64,000 nucleotides of DNA from positions 1-64,000 of the forward strand of contig NZ_JBHTBW010000006.1 in assembly GCF_042665195.1 (NCBI RefSeq). Reading direction: 5' to 3'. This document shows, one piece after another, positions 24,674 to 33,907 of the stretch (the first letter of the stretch is position 1; the number at the start of each line of letters is the position of its first letter). The notes below the pieces were generated by a model. That model saw only the letters and a list, made by a program, of their open reading frames with translations. It was not told the DNA's origin and ran no database searches. The stretch comes from Laceyella putida (GTDB lineage Bacteria > Bacillota > Bacilli > Thermoactinomycetales > Thermoactinomycetaceae). The position numbers and the translations under genes were made by a program.

Positions 24674-26995
24674 TCATTTCTTTTTGCTTTTATTGCGATA
24701 GGTCTTCTTCTTTTTCTTCTTCGCCTTCTTCTTGTCGTCGCTTTTCTTGGCGAAGTCTTCCCGTTTCACTTCATGGAGCTTGCCTTTTTTGCCTTTGGCG
24801 GCGTCAGCGTCCCGGTTGCGTTTGAATTTCTTCTTCTTCCCTTTAACGGGACGTTCAAAGCGCTCATCCGAGAAATGCTCCAACAGTTCAAAGTCGACTT
24901 TGCGCTCATCGATGTTGACGCCGCTGACCCGGATGCGCACGCGATCCCCAATGCGGAAGATGCGTCCCGTCCGTTCTCCGATGAGGCAGTAATGGGATTC
25001 ATCGTAGCGATAATAATCGTCCGTCAGGAAGCTGACATGGATCAACCCTTCAATCGTGTTTTCCAGCTCGACGAAGATGCCGAATGAGGTGACGCTGGAG
25101 ATGATGCCCTCATACTCCTCCCCCACCTTATCCATCATGAACTCAGCCGCTTTGAGGTCGTTGGTCTCCCGCTCGGCATCGACCGCGATCCGTTCACGGA
25201 TGGACGATTGTTGGGCCGCATCCGGCAAGTAGGCATTCAGCTGGTCGATCCGCTCAACGGATAAGCTCCCTTGCTCCAACACTTCGCGGATGATGCGATG
25301 GATCAGCAAGTCGGGATACCGGCGGATCGGCGAGGTGAAGTGCGAATAGAACGGCGCCGCCAAGCCGAAATGCCCCAAATTGTCCGCCGAATACTTGGCC
25401 TGCTTCATCGACCGCAACAAAACGGTGCTGATCACATGCTCTTCCGGTTTGCCGGAGATTTTCTCCAGCAAGCTTTGCAAAGCATGCGGACGGACTTGAT
25501 CCGGTTTCCCCTTCACCGAGTAGCCGAAGCTGGTGATGAACTCATAGAAGTTCTTCAGTTTCTCGGCATCCGGATTTTCGTGAATCCGATAGACAAACGG
25601 CACTTGCAGGTTGCAGAAATGCTCAGCCACCGTTTCGTTGGCCTTCAGCATGAACTCTTCAATCAGTTGCTCGGCAATGGTGCGGGGCCGTTTGACCACA
25701 TCCACCGGTTTCCCTTTCTCATCGACGATGATTTTGGCCTCGGTGAAGTTGAAATCGATCGCCCCCCGTCTGAGGCGCCGCTTCCGCAACGTCATCGCCA
25801 AGTCGGCCATCAAACGGAAGTCATCGACGAGCGGCTTGTATCGCTCGATCAACTCCGGGTCTTCATCGACGACAATCTTCTTCACATTGGAATAGGTCAT
25901 CCGTTCCTTGGTTTTGATCACGCTGGGGTAGATATCGTAAGCCACCACTTCCCCGGCGGGATCGATTTCCATGTCACAGGTCATGGTGAGCCGATCCACT
26001 TGCGGATTCAAGCTGCAGATGCCGTTGGACAAACGCTTGGGAAGCATCGGGATGACGCGGTCGACGAGGTACACGCTGCATCCCCGCTCATACGCTTCCC
26101 GGTCCAGGGCGGAACCTTCCCTGACATAATAACTGACATCGGCGATATGCACACCCAAGCGCACATTGCCATTGGGCAGGCGTTCAACGGACACCGCATC
26201 GTCCAGGTCTTTGGCATCTTCGCCGTCGATCGTGACCATGGGACGATCGCGCAAATCCCGCCGCCCTTTCAGATCTTCTTCGCTGATGGTTTCCGGAATG
26301 GCTTCCGCCTCGGCGATCACGGCCTCGGGGAACGCCTCGGGCAACCCGTGTTTCCGAATGATGGACAAAATATCGACACCGGGATCATTGCGATGGCCAA
26401 GAATCTCAATGATTTCCCCTTCAGCTGAGTGGCGTCCGGTGATTTGGTGCAATTTCACCACGACTTTCTGGCCGTCGCGGGCATCCATCTGCAATTCGGG
26501 TGCGATAAAGATGTCTGCGGCGATGCGTTTATCGTCAGGGATGACGAATCCAAAATGAGAAGACAATCGGGCAAACGTACCGACGATCTTATCCCGTTTC
26601 CGCTTCAAGACGCGGACGATTTCCCCTTCCGGACGGCGATTCTCCGTCTTGCTTTTGTGAATCCGCGCCAAAACCAAATCGCCGTCCATGGCGCCGTTCA
26701 TGTCATTGAGATGAATGTAGATATCCGGTTTGCCGGGCGTATCCGGGATGACGAACCCAAATCCTTTGGAACTCCCTTGCAATGTTCCCCGCACCAAGTT
26801 GAACCGTTCCGGCACCCCATACCGTTTGGTGCGCGTCTGGACGATTTTCCCGTCCGCTTCCATCTCGTTCAAGAGCTGGGCAAACGCCTCCCGCTCCGCT
26901 TCCGCCACCTGAAATTCATCAATCAATTCAGTTAGGGTGAGCGGTTTATAGGCTTGCTCCAACATAAACTGCCAAATCTGTTGTTCTGTCAACAT
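24674..26995 (-). CDS. rnr: Ribonuclease R
   Basis: 773 residues. Processive 3'-5' exoribonuclease that degrades structured RNA and assists tmRNA-linked mRNA decay. Order of domains: N-terminal winged helix (LTEQQIWQFMLEQAYKPLTL), two cold-shock domains (GFGFVIPDTPGKPDIYIHLN; HFGFVIPDDKRIAADIFIAP), the RNB catalytic domain with the metal-binding aspartates in TIDGEDAKDLDDAVSVERLP, an S1 domain (GEEYEGIISSVTSFGIFVEL) and a long Lys-rich tail (KKKAKKKKKKTYRNKSKKK). Sits between estA and smpB as in B. subtilis. Confidence 0.97.
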   Translation of the reverse strand: MLTEQQIWQFMLEQAYKPLTLTELIDEFQVAEAEREAFAQLLNEMEADGKIVQTRTKRYGVPERFNLVRGTLQGSSKGFGFVIPDTPGKPDIYIHLNDMNGAMDGDLVLARIHKSKTENRRPEGEIVRVLKRKRDKIVGTFARLSSHFGFVIPDDKRIAADIFIAPELQMDARDGQKVVVKLHQITGRHSAEGEIIEILGHRNDPGVDILSIIRKHGLPEAFPEAVIAEAEAIPETISEEDLKGRRDLRDRPMVTIDGEDAKDLDDAVSVERLPNGNVRLGVHIADVSYYVREGSALDREAYERGCSVYLVDRVIPMLPKRLSNGICSLNPQVDRLTMTCDMEIDPAGEVVAYDIYPSVIKTKERMTYSNVKKIVVDEDPELIERYKPLVDDFRLMADLAMTLRKRRLRRGAIDFNFTEAKIIVDEKGKPVDVVKRPRTIAEQLIEEFMLKANETVAEHFCNLQVPFVYRIHENPDAEKLKNFYEFITSFGYSVKGKPDQVRPHALQSLLEKISGKPEEHVISTVLLRSMKQAKYSADNLGHFGLAAPFYSHFTSPIRRYPDLLIHRIIREVLEQGSLSVERIDQLNAYLPDAAQQSSIRERIAVDAERETNDLKAAEFMMDKVGEEYEGIISSVTSFGIFVELENTIEGLIHVSFLTDDYYRYDESHYCLIGERTGRIFRIGDRVRIRVSGVNIDERKVDFELLEHFSDERFERPVKGKKKKFKRNRDADAAKGKKGKLHEVKREDFAKKSDDKKKAKKKKKKTYRNKSKKK

Positions 26996-27055
26996 CGCTT
27001 CACCTGCCTCCAGGAACCTTGCCTCCTAAAGAGCAGACTGCCACCTCACTTTCGT

Positions 27056-27802
27056 CTAGGACGATCGTTCCCTGATAAATTGCTCTATTTCTTTAAATAA
27101 CTCTTTGCGCTCGCGGTCCACCGTGATGATGTGGGTCGATTTCTCATACCAAGACACCTTCTTATCGGTTGACGAGATGTTTTCATAGATGTAATCGGCG
27201 CTTTTCTCCAGAATCAATTCATCTTTGCCCGCTTGGATAATCAGCGCAGGCACCTTCACTTCCGCCAACAACCCTTTGACATGGCGAATCAGCCGCGTCA
27301 ATTCGGCCACGCATTTGATCGGTGTCCGATCATACGGGCACAAATAAGCTTCAATCTCCGGGTCGCGATGGGTCGTTCTCTTTTTATAGCGAATAAAGAG
27401 GGACAACACATTGGCCAACAAGGCCCGCCGGTCACGGATATAAATGGGCGCGCACATCGGGATCACACCATCCACCGGCCTTTGCGCCGCCAACGCCAGG
27501 GAGAGGCACCCCCCCATCGATAATCCCGCCACGTACAACCTCTCCAGTTTCTCCGCCCGCAGCTTATCATATGCATCCAGAACACTTTGCCACCAGTCAC
27601 GCCAGGTTGTTTGCTCCATCTCCTCAGGGCTGGTGCCATGTCCCGCCAATAAGGGCGCAAAGACGGTATAGCCCTGATCCTTGAAATATTGCCCCATCGG
27701 CCTTAACTCAGAAGGTGTCCCAGTAAAACCGTGTAAGAGTAGAATGCCCGTTTTTCCCCCCGGATAAAAAAAAGGTTCTGGAGATCTTTGTACAGTCTTC
27801 AT
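27056..27802 (-). CDS. estA: Carboxylesterase, Est30 type
   Basis: 248 residues from ATG 27802 (a longer frame to 27847 has no family similarity). Alpha/beta hydrolase; catalytic Ser95 in GLSMGG, Asp194 in GKDEL and His224 in STHIITVD, with the oxyanion HGFTGTPSELRP near residue 24. Close in layout to Geobacillus Est30 and B. subtilis YvaK, thermostable esterases acting on short-chain esters. Placed between secG and rnr, the conserved Bacillus order, here with an additional 5S rRNA gene before it. Confidence 0.93.
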   Translation of the reverse strand: MKTVQRSPEPFFYPGGKTGILLLHGFTGTPSELRPMGQYFKDQGYTVFAPLLAGHGTSPEEMEQTTWRDWWQSVLDAYDKLRAEKLERLYVAGLSMGGCLSLALAAQRPVDGVIPMCAPIYIRDRRALLANVLSLFIRYKKRTTHRDPEIEAYLCPYDRTPIKCVAELTRLIRHVKGLLAEVKVPALIIQAGKDELILEKSADYIYENISSTDKKVSWYEKSTHIITVDRERKELFKEIEQFIRERSS

Positions 27803-28150
27803 TTGACGTTCCCCACCCGTCCATTTGCAAGTATATTTCCAGATCATTTTAACGATAGCACACCGTCAACAATTTGCAACACTTGCCTGAATCGCACGCC
27901 GATATCGAAACTCTTTCCATTATAGAAATTACCCATTTCCCTTTAGAAATTAATGCCTAATCCTGGTTGCGCAGGGAGAGGCAAAAATTTTTTTGGCAAG
28001 GGTCGTGGTGCCGACGGAAGAACGGATGGGCAGCATGATTGTCGCTTTGGCCCAGCACTACCAACCATCGGACCTGAAAGATTCGGCCGGTTAACCGAAC
28101 ATCCTCGCCTAGTCAAACAATCCTTGGGCCATGGCAGTTGACCCGACGAC
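27803..28150. other. estA upstream region with a possible gene fragment
   Basis: About 350 bases. On the plus strand one frame (27965-28094) reads LVAQGEAKIFLARVVVPTEE then RMGSMIVALAQHYQPSDLKD and stops; it looks protein-like but has no start and no family I recognise. Otherwise no gene seen. Confidence 0.4.
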
Positions 28151-28250
28151 TGAAAAAACGCTTCAGAGCGGAACTTCTCCGTTCTTGAAGCGTTTTCGCG
28201 TTTAACAAAAATGATATAAAAAAAGAGCCACCCTCACGAGTGACTCTTCT
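28151..28250 (-). terminator. Double terminator after the 5S rRNA gene
   Basis: First hairpin: AGAGTCACTC with GGGTGGCTCT (minus strand) followed by TTTTTTT, at 28215-28247, directly after the 5S 3' end. Second: AAACGCTTCA with TGAAGCGTTTT at 28151-28199, also T-rich on both sides. Tandem terminators are usual behind rRNA genes. Confidence 0.85.
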
Positions 28251-28253
28251 TTG

Positions 28254-28369
28254 GCCTGGCAACGACCTACTCTCCCAGGGCTTAGGCCCAAGTACCATCG
28301 GCGCTGGAGGGCTTAACTTCCGTGTTCGGTATGGGAACGGGTGGATCCCCTCCGCCATCATCACCAGAC
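28254..28369 (-). rRNA. rrf: 5S ribosomal RNA, not attached to 16S/23S
   Basis: 116 nt. Contains the conserved 5S segments CCCATACCGAACACGGAAGT and GCGCCGATGGTACT, and its ends GUCUGGU and GCCAGGC pair. The gene directly upstream is secG, not 23S rRNA, so this is an orphan 5S gene inside the secG-estA interval. It has two terminators of its own. A promoter for it must be within the 105-nt gap to secG or be shared with secG. Confidence 0.95.
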
Positions 28370-28474
28370 ATCTTACGTTTATTATAATAGCAGGCATGAG
28401 AGAAAAACGCAAGAGGTTTTTTAAAATTTTTCTCCCTAAAACAAACAGCCGACCAGAAACATCGGCTGCACGCT

Positions 28475-28708
28475 TTATTTTACGAAATATCCAACCACGA
28501 GTGCCATCACCATGAACAGGAATGCCAGCACAGCCGTTGCTTTACCCAGAAAAGCATCAAATCCGCGCGCTTTTGCTTTTCCCATCATATGTTCCGCTCC
28601 ACCAGCAATGGTACCGGACAAGCCTGCGCTCTTACCGGATTGAAGCAATACCGCAACGATGAGAATCAAGCTGATGACAGCAAGGACAATTTTTGATGCG
28701 AGTTCCAC
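28475..28708 (-). CDS. secG: SecG, preprotein translocase subunit
   Basis: 77 residues from GTG 28708, with AAGGAGGGG 8 nt upstream; the longer ATG-initiated frame to 28753 covers this SD. Two membrane helices (IVLAVISLILIVAVLLQSGK; TAVLAFLFMVMALVVGYFVK) flank the conserved loop SAGLSGTIAGGAEHMMGKAK. Part of the SecYEG protein-export channel. B. subtilis SecG is 76 residues. Begins the secG-(5S)-estA-rnr-smpB-ssrA group. Confidence 0.95.
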   Translation of the reverse strand: MELASKIVLAVISLILIVAVLLQSGKSAGLSGTIAGGAEHMMGKAKARGFDAFLGKATAVLAFLFMVMALVVGYFVK

Positions 28709-28858
28709 AAATGTCCCCTCCTTGCTTCTATTCCACTGCATTGACTGTAACACATTTAACCGTCGTTTTCAATGGAGAAAAAGGGGGATGTCTTATCCCC
28801 GTTCTTCTTCCATTCCTTCACCCAGTTTGAGCTTCTTTGCACGGCACACCCATGGTAA

Positions 28859-28890
28859 AGAAAAAAGGCCCCATACGGAGCCTTTTCGTT
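28859..28890 (-). terminator. Terminator of the glycolytic operon
   Basis: On the minus strand AAGGCTCC pairs with GGGGCCTT, followed by TTTTTC; it begins about 18 nt after the eno stop at 28902. Confidence 0.85.
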
Positions 28891-28901
28891 TATGTTCCAA
28901 C

Positions 28902-30188
28902 TTACCCGCGCAGGTTGTAGAAAGCGGTGCGGCCCGGGTATTGGGCGGTGTGTCCCAATTGGTCTTCGATGCGGATCAATTGGTTGTATTTGGCCACACG
29001 GTCGGTGCGGGATGGCGCGCCGGTTTTGATTTGGCCGGCGCCAGTCGCCACAGCGATGTCAGCGATGGTGGTGTCTTCCGACTCTCCGGAGCGGTGGGAG
29101 ATCACGGCAGTGTATCCGGCACGCTTCGCCATTTCAATCGCATCGAAGGTCTCGGTCAGGGTGCCGATTTGGTTCACTTTCACCAAGATCGAGTTACCCA
29201 CGCCTTTTTCGATCCCTTGGGCGAGGCGTTCGGTGTTGGTCACGAACAGGTCATCGCCGACGAGTTGGACTTTTTTGCCCAGACGCTCGGTCAATTGCTT
29301 CCAACCTTCCCAGTCATCTTCAGCCAAACCGTCTTCGATGGAGATGATTGGGTATTTGCTGGTCAGTTCTTCGTAGAAGTTGATCATTTCAGCGGAAGTG
29401 CGGGTAATGCCTTCGCCTTCGAAGTGGTATTTGCCGTCTTTGTACATTTCGGTGGAAGCCACGTCCAGAGCCAGCATGACATCAACGCCCGGTTTGTAAC
29501 CCGCTTTTTCAATCGCTTCCACGATGGTAGAGAGGGCTTCTTCGTTGGATTTCAGGTTTGGTGCGAAACCGCCTTCGTCACCCACACCCGTGGCATATCC
29601 TTTGGATTTCAATACCGATTTCAGGTTGTGGAAGATCTCCGAGCCCATGCGGATCGCTTCGCGCATATTTTCCGCGCCGACGGGCATGACCATGAATTCT
29701 TGGATATCCACGTTGTTGTCCGCATGAGCGCCGCCGTTTAAGATGTTCATCATCGGAACCGGCATGGCCTTCGCATTGAATCCGCCCAAGTAGAGGTAGA
29801 GCGGCAAGCCCAGCGCGTCCGCAGCCGCATGCGCCACCGCCATGGAAACACCCAGAATCGCGTTGGCGCCCAAGTTGCCTTTGTTCGGTGTGCCGTCAAG
29901 TTCGATCAACGCATGGTCGATCGCCACTTGATCCAGCGCATCCATGCCTTCGATATGGGGCGCGATCACGTCGTTTACGTTTTGCACCGCTTTGAGCACG
30001 CCTTTGCCAAGGTAACGCTCTTTGTCGCCGTCACGCAATTCCACCGCTTCATAAGCACCGGTGGAAGCGCCGGATGGAACAATCGCACGGCCAACGGAAC
30101 CGGATTCAAGCACCACTTCTACTTCTACAGTCGGATTCCCACGGGAGTCCAGCACTTCGCGTGCATACACATCGATAATGGTCGTCAT
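28902..30188 (-). CDS. eno: Enolase
   Basis: 428 residues from ATG 30188 (GAGGGAAATGCC upstream; earlier codons run into the repeat element and are not coding). Converts 2-phosphoglycerate to phosphoenolpyruvate. MTTIIDVYAREVLDSRGNPT, the loop SGASTGAYEAVELRDGD, metal ligands in LALDVASTEMY, SIEDGLAEDDW and VGDDLFVTN, and SHRSGESEDTTIADIAVATG are all canonical. Last gene of cggR-gapA-pgk-tpiA-gpmI-eno; separated from gpmI by a tandem pair of palindromic repeats. Confidence 0.98.
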   Translation of the reverse strand: MTTIIDVYAREVLDSRGNPTVEVEVVLESGSVGRAIVPSGASTGAYEAVELRDGDKERYLGKGVLKAVQNVNDVIAPHIEGMDALDQVAIDHALIELDGTPNKGNLGANAILGVSMAVAHAAADALGLPLYLYLGGFNAKAMPVPMMNILNGGAHADNNVDIQEFMVMPVGAENMREAIRMGSEIFHNLKSVLKSKGYATGVGDEGGFAPNLKSNEEALSTIVEAIEKAGYKPGVDVMLALDVASTEMYKDGKYHFEGEGITRTSAEMINFYEELTSKYPIISIEDGLAEDDWEGWKQLTERLGKKVQLVGDDLFVTNTERLAQGIEKGVGNSILVKVNQIGTLTETFDAIEMAKRAGYTAVISHRSGESEDTTIADIAVATGAGQIKTGAPSRTDRVAKYNQLIRIEDQLGHTAQYPGRTAFYNLRG

Positions 30189-30220
30189 GGCATTTCCCTC
30201 TTTTCTCAAGATGTGATTAG

Positions 30221-30282
30221 TGGTAACTCCGCTATCGCGGAGTACAGTCGTTCTAAGCTCGCAAAAGACGCTCGCTAAGAAC
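30221..30282. repeat. Palindromic repeat family, copy 1 (right arm decayed)
   Basis: Begins TGGTAACTCCGCTATCGCGG and continues with AGTCGTTCTAAGCTCGCAAA; the right arm has lost its last bases (AGAAC followed by AAAT). About 90 percent identical to the adjacent copy at 30289-30354, so the pair looks like a tandem duplication. Confidence 0.8.
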
Positions 30283-30288
30283 AAATCA

Positions 30289-30354
30289 TGGTAACTCCAC
30301 TGCCGCGGAGTACAGTCGTTCTAAGCTCGCAAAAGACGCTCGCTAAGAACGACT
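30289..30354. repeat. Palindromic repeat family, copy 2 (overlaps gpmI end)
   Basis: Arms AGTCGTTCT (30314-30322) and AGAACGACT (30346-30354) enclose CTCGC/GCTCGC inner pairs, preceded by TGGTAACTCCACTGCCGCGG. The right arm supplies the last codons and stop of gpmI (SRS, TAG at 30345-30343). A third copy with compensatory arm changes is at 59465-59512. Confidence 0.85.
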
Positions 30355-31884
30355 TAGTAACGTTTTCCCGGTCATCTCTTTGGGTTGTTCCACGCCGAGG
30401 AGGTCGAGCAAGGTTGGCGCGATGTCCGCCAAGATGCCGCCTTCCCGCAAAGTGACGCCTTTTTGGGTCACGATGAGCGGAACAGGGAAGGTGGTATGGG
30501 CCGTATGTGGACGTCCGTTCTCATCGATCACCATGTCCGCATTGCCGTGGTCGGCGGTAATCACGGCCACGCCGCCTTTGGCCAAAACGAGGTCAACGAT
30601 TTTGCCCAAGCACTCGTCCACCGTTTCCACCGCTTTAATGGTCGGCTCCAGCTTGCCGGAGTGGCCGACCATATCCGGATTGGCGAAGTTGAGGATGATG
30701 GTGTCATGCTTTTCCGCTTCGATCTCTTTGATGAGCGCTTCCGTCACTTCGTACGCGCTCATCTCCGGTTTCAGATCGTAAGTGGCCACTTTGGGTGAGC
30801 TGATCAAGATGCGCTCTTCACCTGGGAATTCCTCCTCACGGCCGCCGCTGAAGAAGAAAGTGACGTGGGGGTATTTTTCCGTCTCGGCGATGCGCAATTG
30901 TTTCAGCCCATGTTGCGACACCACTTCACCATAGGTGTTGTCCAAGTCGGATGGCTTATAGGCCACAAAGCCGTCCACCGACTCGCTGAATTTGGTCAAG
31001 CAGACATAATAGAGGTTCTTCGGGCGTTTGGGCCCGCGGTCGAAGCCACGGAAATCCTCATTGGTGAACGCGAGCGAAATCTGAATCGCCCGGTCGGGAC
31101 GGAAGTTATAGAAAATGACGGAATCGTGGTCTTTGATCGTGCCCACTGGCTGATTGTGCTCATCCACAATCACTGTCGGCATGACAAACTCGTCAAAGAT
31201 TGATTTCTCATAAGACTCTTTTACTGCTTGGATCGGGTCGCGATATGTAGGCCCTTCCCCATATACCATCGCCCGGTAAGACTTCTCCGTGCGCTCCCAG
31301 CGCTTATCGCGGTCCATCGCATAGTAACGCCCTTGGACGGTTGCGATTTGCCCCACGCCAACCTCGGCGATCTTCCGCTCCAGTTGCTCAATGTAGGATA
31401 TCGCGCTGTCTGGAGCTACATCACGACCATCCAAAAAGGCATGGATATAGACGCGCTCCACCTTTTCTTTCGCCGCCAAGTCGAGCAGGGCGAACAGATG
31501 GCGGATATGGCTGTGCACCCCACCGTCGGACAAGAGCCCATAGAGATGCAACGCCGAGCCATGCTCTTTGACATTCTTAATCGCGTTCAAGAAAGTTTCG
31601 TTCTGATAGAACTCCCCTTCTTCGATCGATTTGGTCACACGGGTAAGGTCTTGATACACAATCCGGCCCGCCCCGATATTGAGATGGCCCACTTCAGAGT
31701 TACCCATTTGCCCTTCCGGCAGACCCACCGCATTGCCGCTCGCGGTCAGCGTGGTATGGGGATACTCCTTCCAATAGCGATCAAAGTTGGGCTTGTTTGC
31801 TTGGGCCACGGCATTCCCTTCCGTTTCCCGGCGCAAAGCGAACCCATCCAAGATGCATAAGAGAACTGGTTTTGGTCTCGTCAT
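30343..31884 (-). CDS. gpmI: 2,3-bisphosphoglycerate-independent phosphoglycerate mutase
   Basis: 513 residues. Interconverts 3- and 2-phosphoglycerate with two Mn2+ ions. The phosphorylated serine lies in MGNSEVGHLNIGAGRIVYQD near residue 61; metal-site segments LCILDGFALR, VITADHGNADMV and HTAHTTFPVPLIV are present. Its start is 2 nt after the tpiA stop, so translation is coupled. The final residues LLSRS lie in a palindromic repeat (30289-30354), so the natural C-terminus may have been altered by that element. Confidence 0.98.
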   Translation of the reverse strand: MTRPKPVLLCILDGFALRRETEGNAVAQANKPNFDRYWKEYPHTTLTASGNAVGLPEGQMGNSEVGHLNIGAGRIVYQDLTRVTKSIEEGEFYQNETFLNAIKNVKEHGSALHLYGLLSDGGVHSHIRHLFALLDLAAKEKVERVYIHAFLDGRDVAPDSAISYIEQLERKIAEVGVGQIATVQGRYYAMDRDKRWERTEKSYRAMVYGEGPTYRDPIQAVKESYEKSIFDEFVMPTVIVDEHNQPVGTIKDHDSVIFYNFRPDRAIQISLAFTNEDFRGFDRGPKRPKNLYYVCLTKFSESVDGFVAYKPSDLDNTYGEVVSQHGLKQLRIAETEKYPHVTFFFSGGREEEFPGEERILISSPKVATYDLKPEMSAYEVTEALIKEIEAEKHDTIILNFANPDMVGHSGKLEPTIKAVETVDECLGKIVDLVLAKGGVAVITADHGNADMVIDENGRPHTAHTTFPVPLIVTQKGVTLREGGILADIAPTLLDLLGVEQPKEMTGKTLLSRS

Positions 31885-31886
31885 GC

Positions 31887-32648
31887 TTATTCACCTGCAC
31901 TTGCCGCTTGTACTAGCTGAATGAAGGAGTCGGCTTTCAGGGCAGCTCCGCCCACCAACGCACCATCAATATTGGGCTCTGCCATGAATGACCGGATATT
32001 CTCAGGCTTCACGCTGCCTCCATATTGGATGCGCACTTCATTCGCCACTTGCTGGTCATATAAATCTGCCACGGTTTTGCGGATAAAGCTGCACACTTCT
32101 TCGGCGTCTGCCGCTGTCGAGGCTTTGCCCGTACCAATCGCCCAAACCGGTTCGTAGGCGATGATCGTCTTCTTCATCTCATCAGACGAAAGCCCTTCAC
32201 ATGCCGCTTTCACTTGCGTTTGCACAACTTCTTTCGTTTTGCCGGCTTCACGCTCGGAGAGCACCTCTCCCACACAAACGATCGGAGTCAACCCGCCGGC
32301 ATGCGCGGCGCGCGTTTTTTTGTTCACCGTTTCATCCGTTTCGGCAAAGTAGGTGCGACGCTCAGAGTGACCGATAATCACATATTCGACGCCAGCCGCC
32401 TTTAACATCGGCACACTCACTTCACCTGTGTAGGCGCCTTGCTCTTCCCAATGTACGTTTTGCGCCCCGATGCCAACAGATGTTCCTTGGGTCGCTTCCA
32501 CCATGGCCGGGAGGGCGAGGAACGGGGCACACAGCACCGCTTCGACATCGACTGGCAGCGTTGCCCGCTTCACTTCGTTGACAAAGGAAACGGCTTCCTC
32601 CGCAGTCTTGTGCATTTTCCAGTTACCCGCAATCACAGGAGTACGCAT
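31887..32648 (-). CDS. tpiA: Triosephosphate isomerase
   Basis: 253 residues. Interconverts dihydroxyacetone phosphate and glyceraldehyde 3-phosphate. Active-site Lys in GNWKMHKTAEE, His in IGHSERR and Glu in AYEPVWAIGTGKAS, phosphate-binding loop VGGAALKADSF. GGGGGAAACC precedes the start. Fourth gene of the operon, 16 nt after pgk. Confidence 0.98.
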   Translation of the reverse strand: MRTPVIAGNWKMHKTAEEAVSFVNEVKRATLPVDVEAVLCAPFLALPAMVEATQGTSVGIGAQNVHWEEQGAYTGEVSVPMLKAAGVEYVIIGHSERRTYFAETDETVNKKTRAAHAGGLTPIVCVGEVLSEREAGKTKEVVQTQVKAACEGLSSDEMKKTIIAYEPVWAIGTGKASTAADAEEVCSFIRKTVADLYDQQVANEVRIQYGGSVKPENIRSFMAEPNIDGALVGGAALKADSFIQLVQAASAGE

Positions 32649-32664
32649 ACGGTTTCCCCCTTAT

Positions 32665-33849
32665 CTATTTGTCATCCAATGCCGCGACACCTGGCAGCAC
32701 TTTTCCTTCCAGGAACTCGAGCGAAGCGCCGCCCCCAGTGGAGATGTGGTCCACACTTTCGGCCAAGCCCGCTTTTTCGATCGCTGCCGCGGAATCCCCG
32801 CCACCGATGATGGTGAACGCCGCGGAATCGGCCAACGCTTGCGCGACCGCATTGGTTCCTTTGGCGAATTGGTCAAACTCAAACACACCCATCGGCCCGT
32901 TCCAGATGACCAAACGCGACGCTTTGACCACATCGGCGAACAGCTCTCTCGTTTTCGGACCGATATCCACCGCTTCAAGGTCTGCCGGAATTTGATCGAT
33001 CTCAACGGTTTTCACGATGTCTGGGTTGGGACCAAACTCATCGATCACCACCGCGTCCACCGGCAAATAGAGGCGCACCCCTTTTTCTTCCGCCTGCCGA
33101 ATGAACTTCTTCGCCAACTCTACTTTGTCCGCTTCAAACAGCGATTTGCCGATGCCGTATCCTTTTGCATAGACGAAGGTATATGACAAACCGCCACCGA
33201 TGATCAGGTTGTCCACTTTATCGAGCAGATTTTCGATCACGCCGATTTTGTCTTTCACTTTCGCCCCACCGATGATGGCGGTAAACGGACGTTTTGGATT
33301 CTCGAGCGCCGTCCCGAGCGCATCCAACTCTTTTTGCAGCAACAAGCCGGCAACCGCTGGCAGATGATCGGCGATGCCGGCGGTGGAAGCATGCGCGCGA
33401 TGGGCGGCACCAAACGCGTCATTCACATACAGATCGGCCAATTTGGCAAACGCTTTGGCCAACTCGGGGTCGTTTTTCTCCTCGCCCGAATAGAAACGAA
33501 CGTTTTCCAACAACAACACATCGCCATCGCGGAGCGCATTTACGCGAGCTTCCACTTCTGTCCCGATCGCTTCGTCCACTTTCGCCACCGGTTTGCCCAG
33601 CAGTTCGGACAGGCGAGCCGCCACGGGCGTGAGACGCAACTCTTCCACCACTTGCCCTTTCGGACGGCCCAAGTGGCTGGCCAAGATGACTTTGGCCCCT
33701 TGATCCACCAAGGTTTGAATCGTTGGCAGAGCCGCGCGAATCCGAGTGTCGTCGGTGATGTGGCCATTTTCCATGGGCACGTTGAAATCGACTCGGCAAA
33801 ATACGCGCTTACCACGAACGTCAACATCTCTGACCGACTTTTTATTCAT
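32665..33849 (-). CDS. pgk: Phosphoglycerate kinase
   Basis: 394 residues. Transfers phosphate from 1,3-bisphosphoglycerate to ADP. N-terminal substrate-binding VFCRVDFNVPMENGHITDDT and HLGRPKG, hinge, then nucleotide-binding GGAKVKDKIGVIENLL and the C-terminal GGGDSAAAIEKAGL loop. GGAGGAAGGGCC precedes the ATG. Separated from gapA by a 161-nt spacer with strong secondary structure, so its level may be set separately from gapA by RNA processing or partial termination. Confidence 0.98.
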   Translation of the reverse strand: MNKKSVRDVDVRGKRVFCRVDFNVPMENGHITDDTRIRAALPTIQTLVDQGAKVILASHLGRPKGQVVEELRLTPVAARLSELLGKPVAKVDEAIGTEVEARVNALRDGDVLLLENVRFYSGEEKNDPELAKAFAKLADLYVNDAFGAAHRAHASTAGIADHLPAVAGLLLQKELDALGTALENPKRPFTAIIGGAKVKDKIGVIENLLDKVDNLIIGGGLSYTFVYAKGYGIGKSLFEADKVELAKKFIRQAEEKGVRLYLPVDAVVIDEFGPNPDIVKTVEIDQIPADLEAVDIGPKTRELFADVVKASRLVIWNGPMGVFEFDQFAKGTNAVAQALADSAAFTIIGGGDSAAAIEKAGLAESVDHISTGGGASLEFLEGKVLPGVAALDDK

Positions 33850-33907
33850 GGCCCTTCCTCCTTATGTTCCGCCCCTACCCCTCGTCCCTTGCGCAAAAAG
33901 AGTAGGG

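Noticed and set aside
28254..28475. Edge of an rRNA operon
   Set aside because: Only 5S sequence is present; the bases up to secG contain no 23S sequence.
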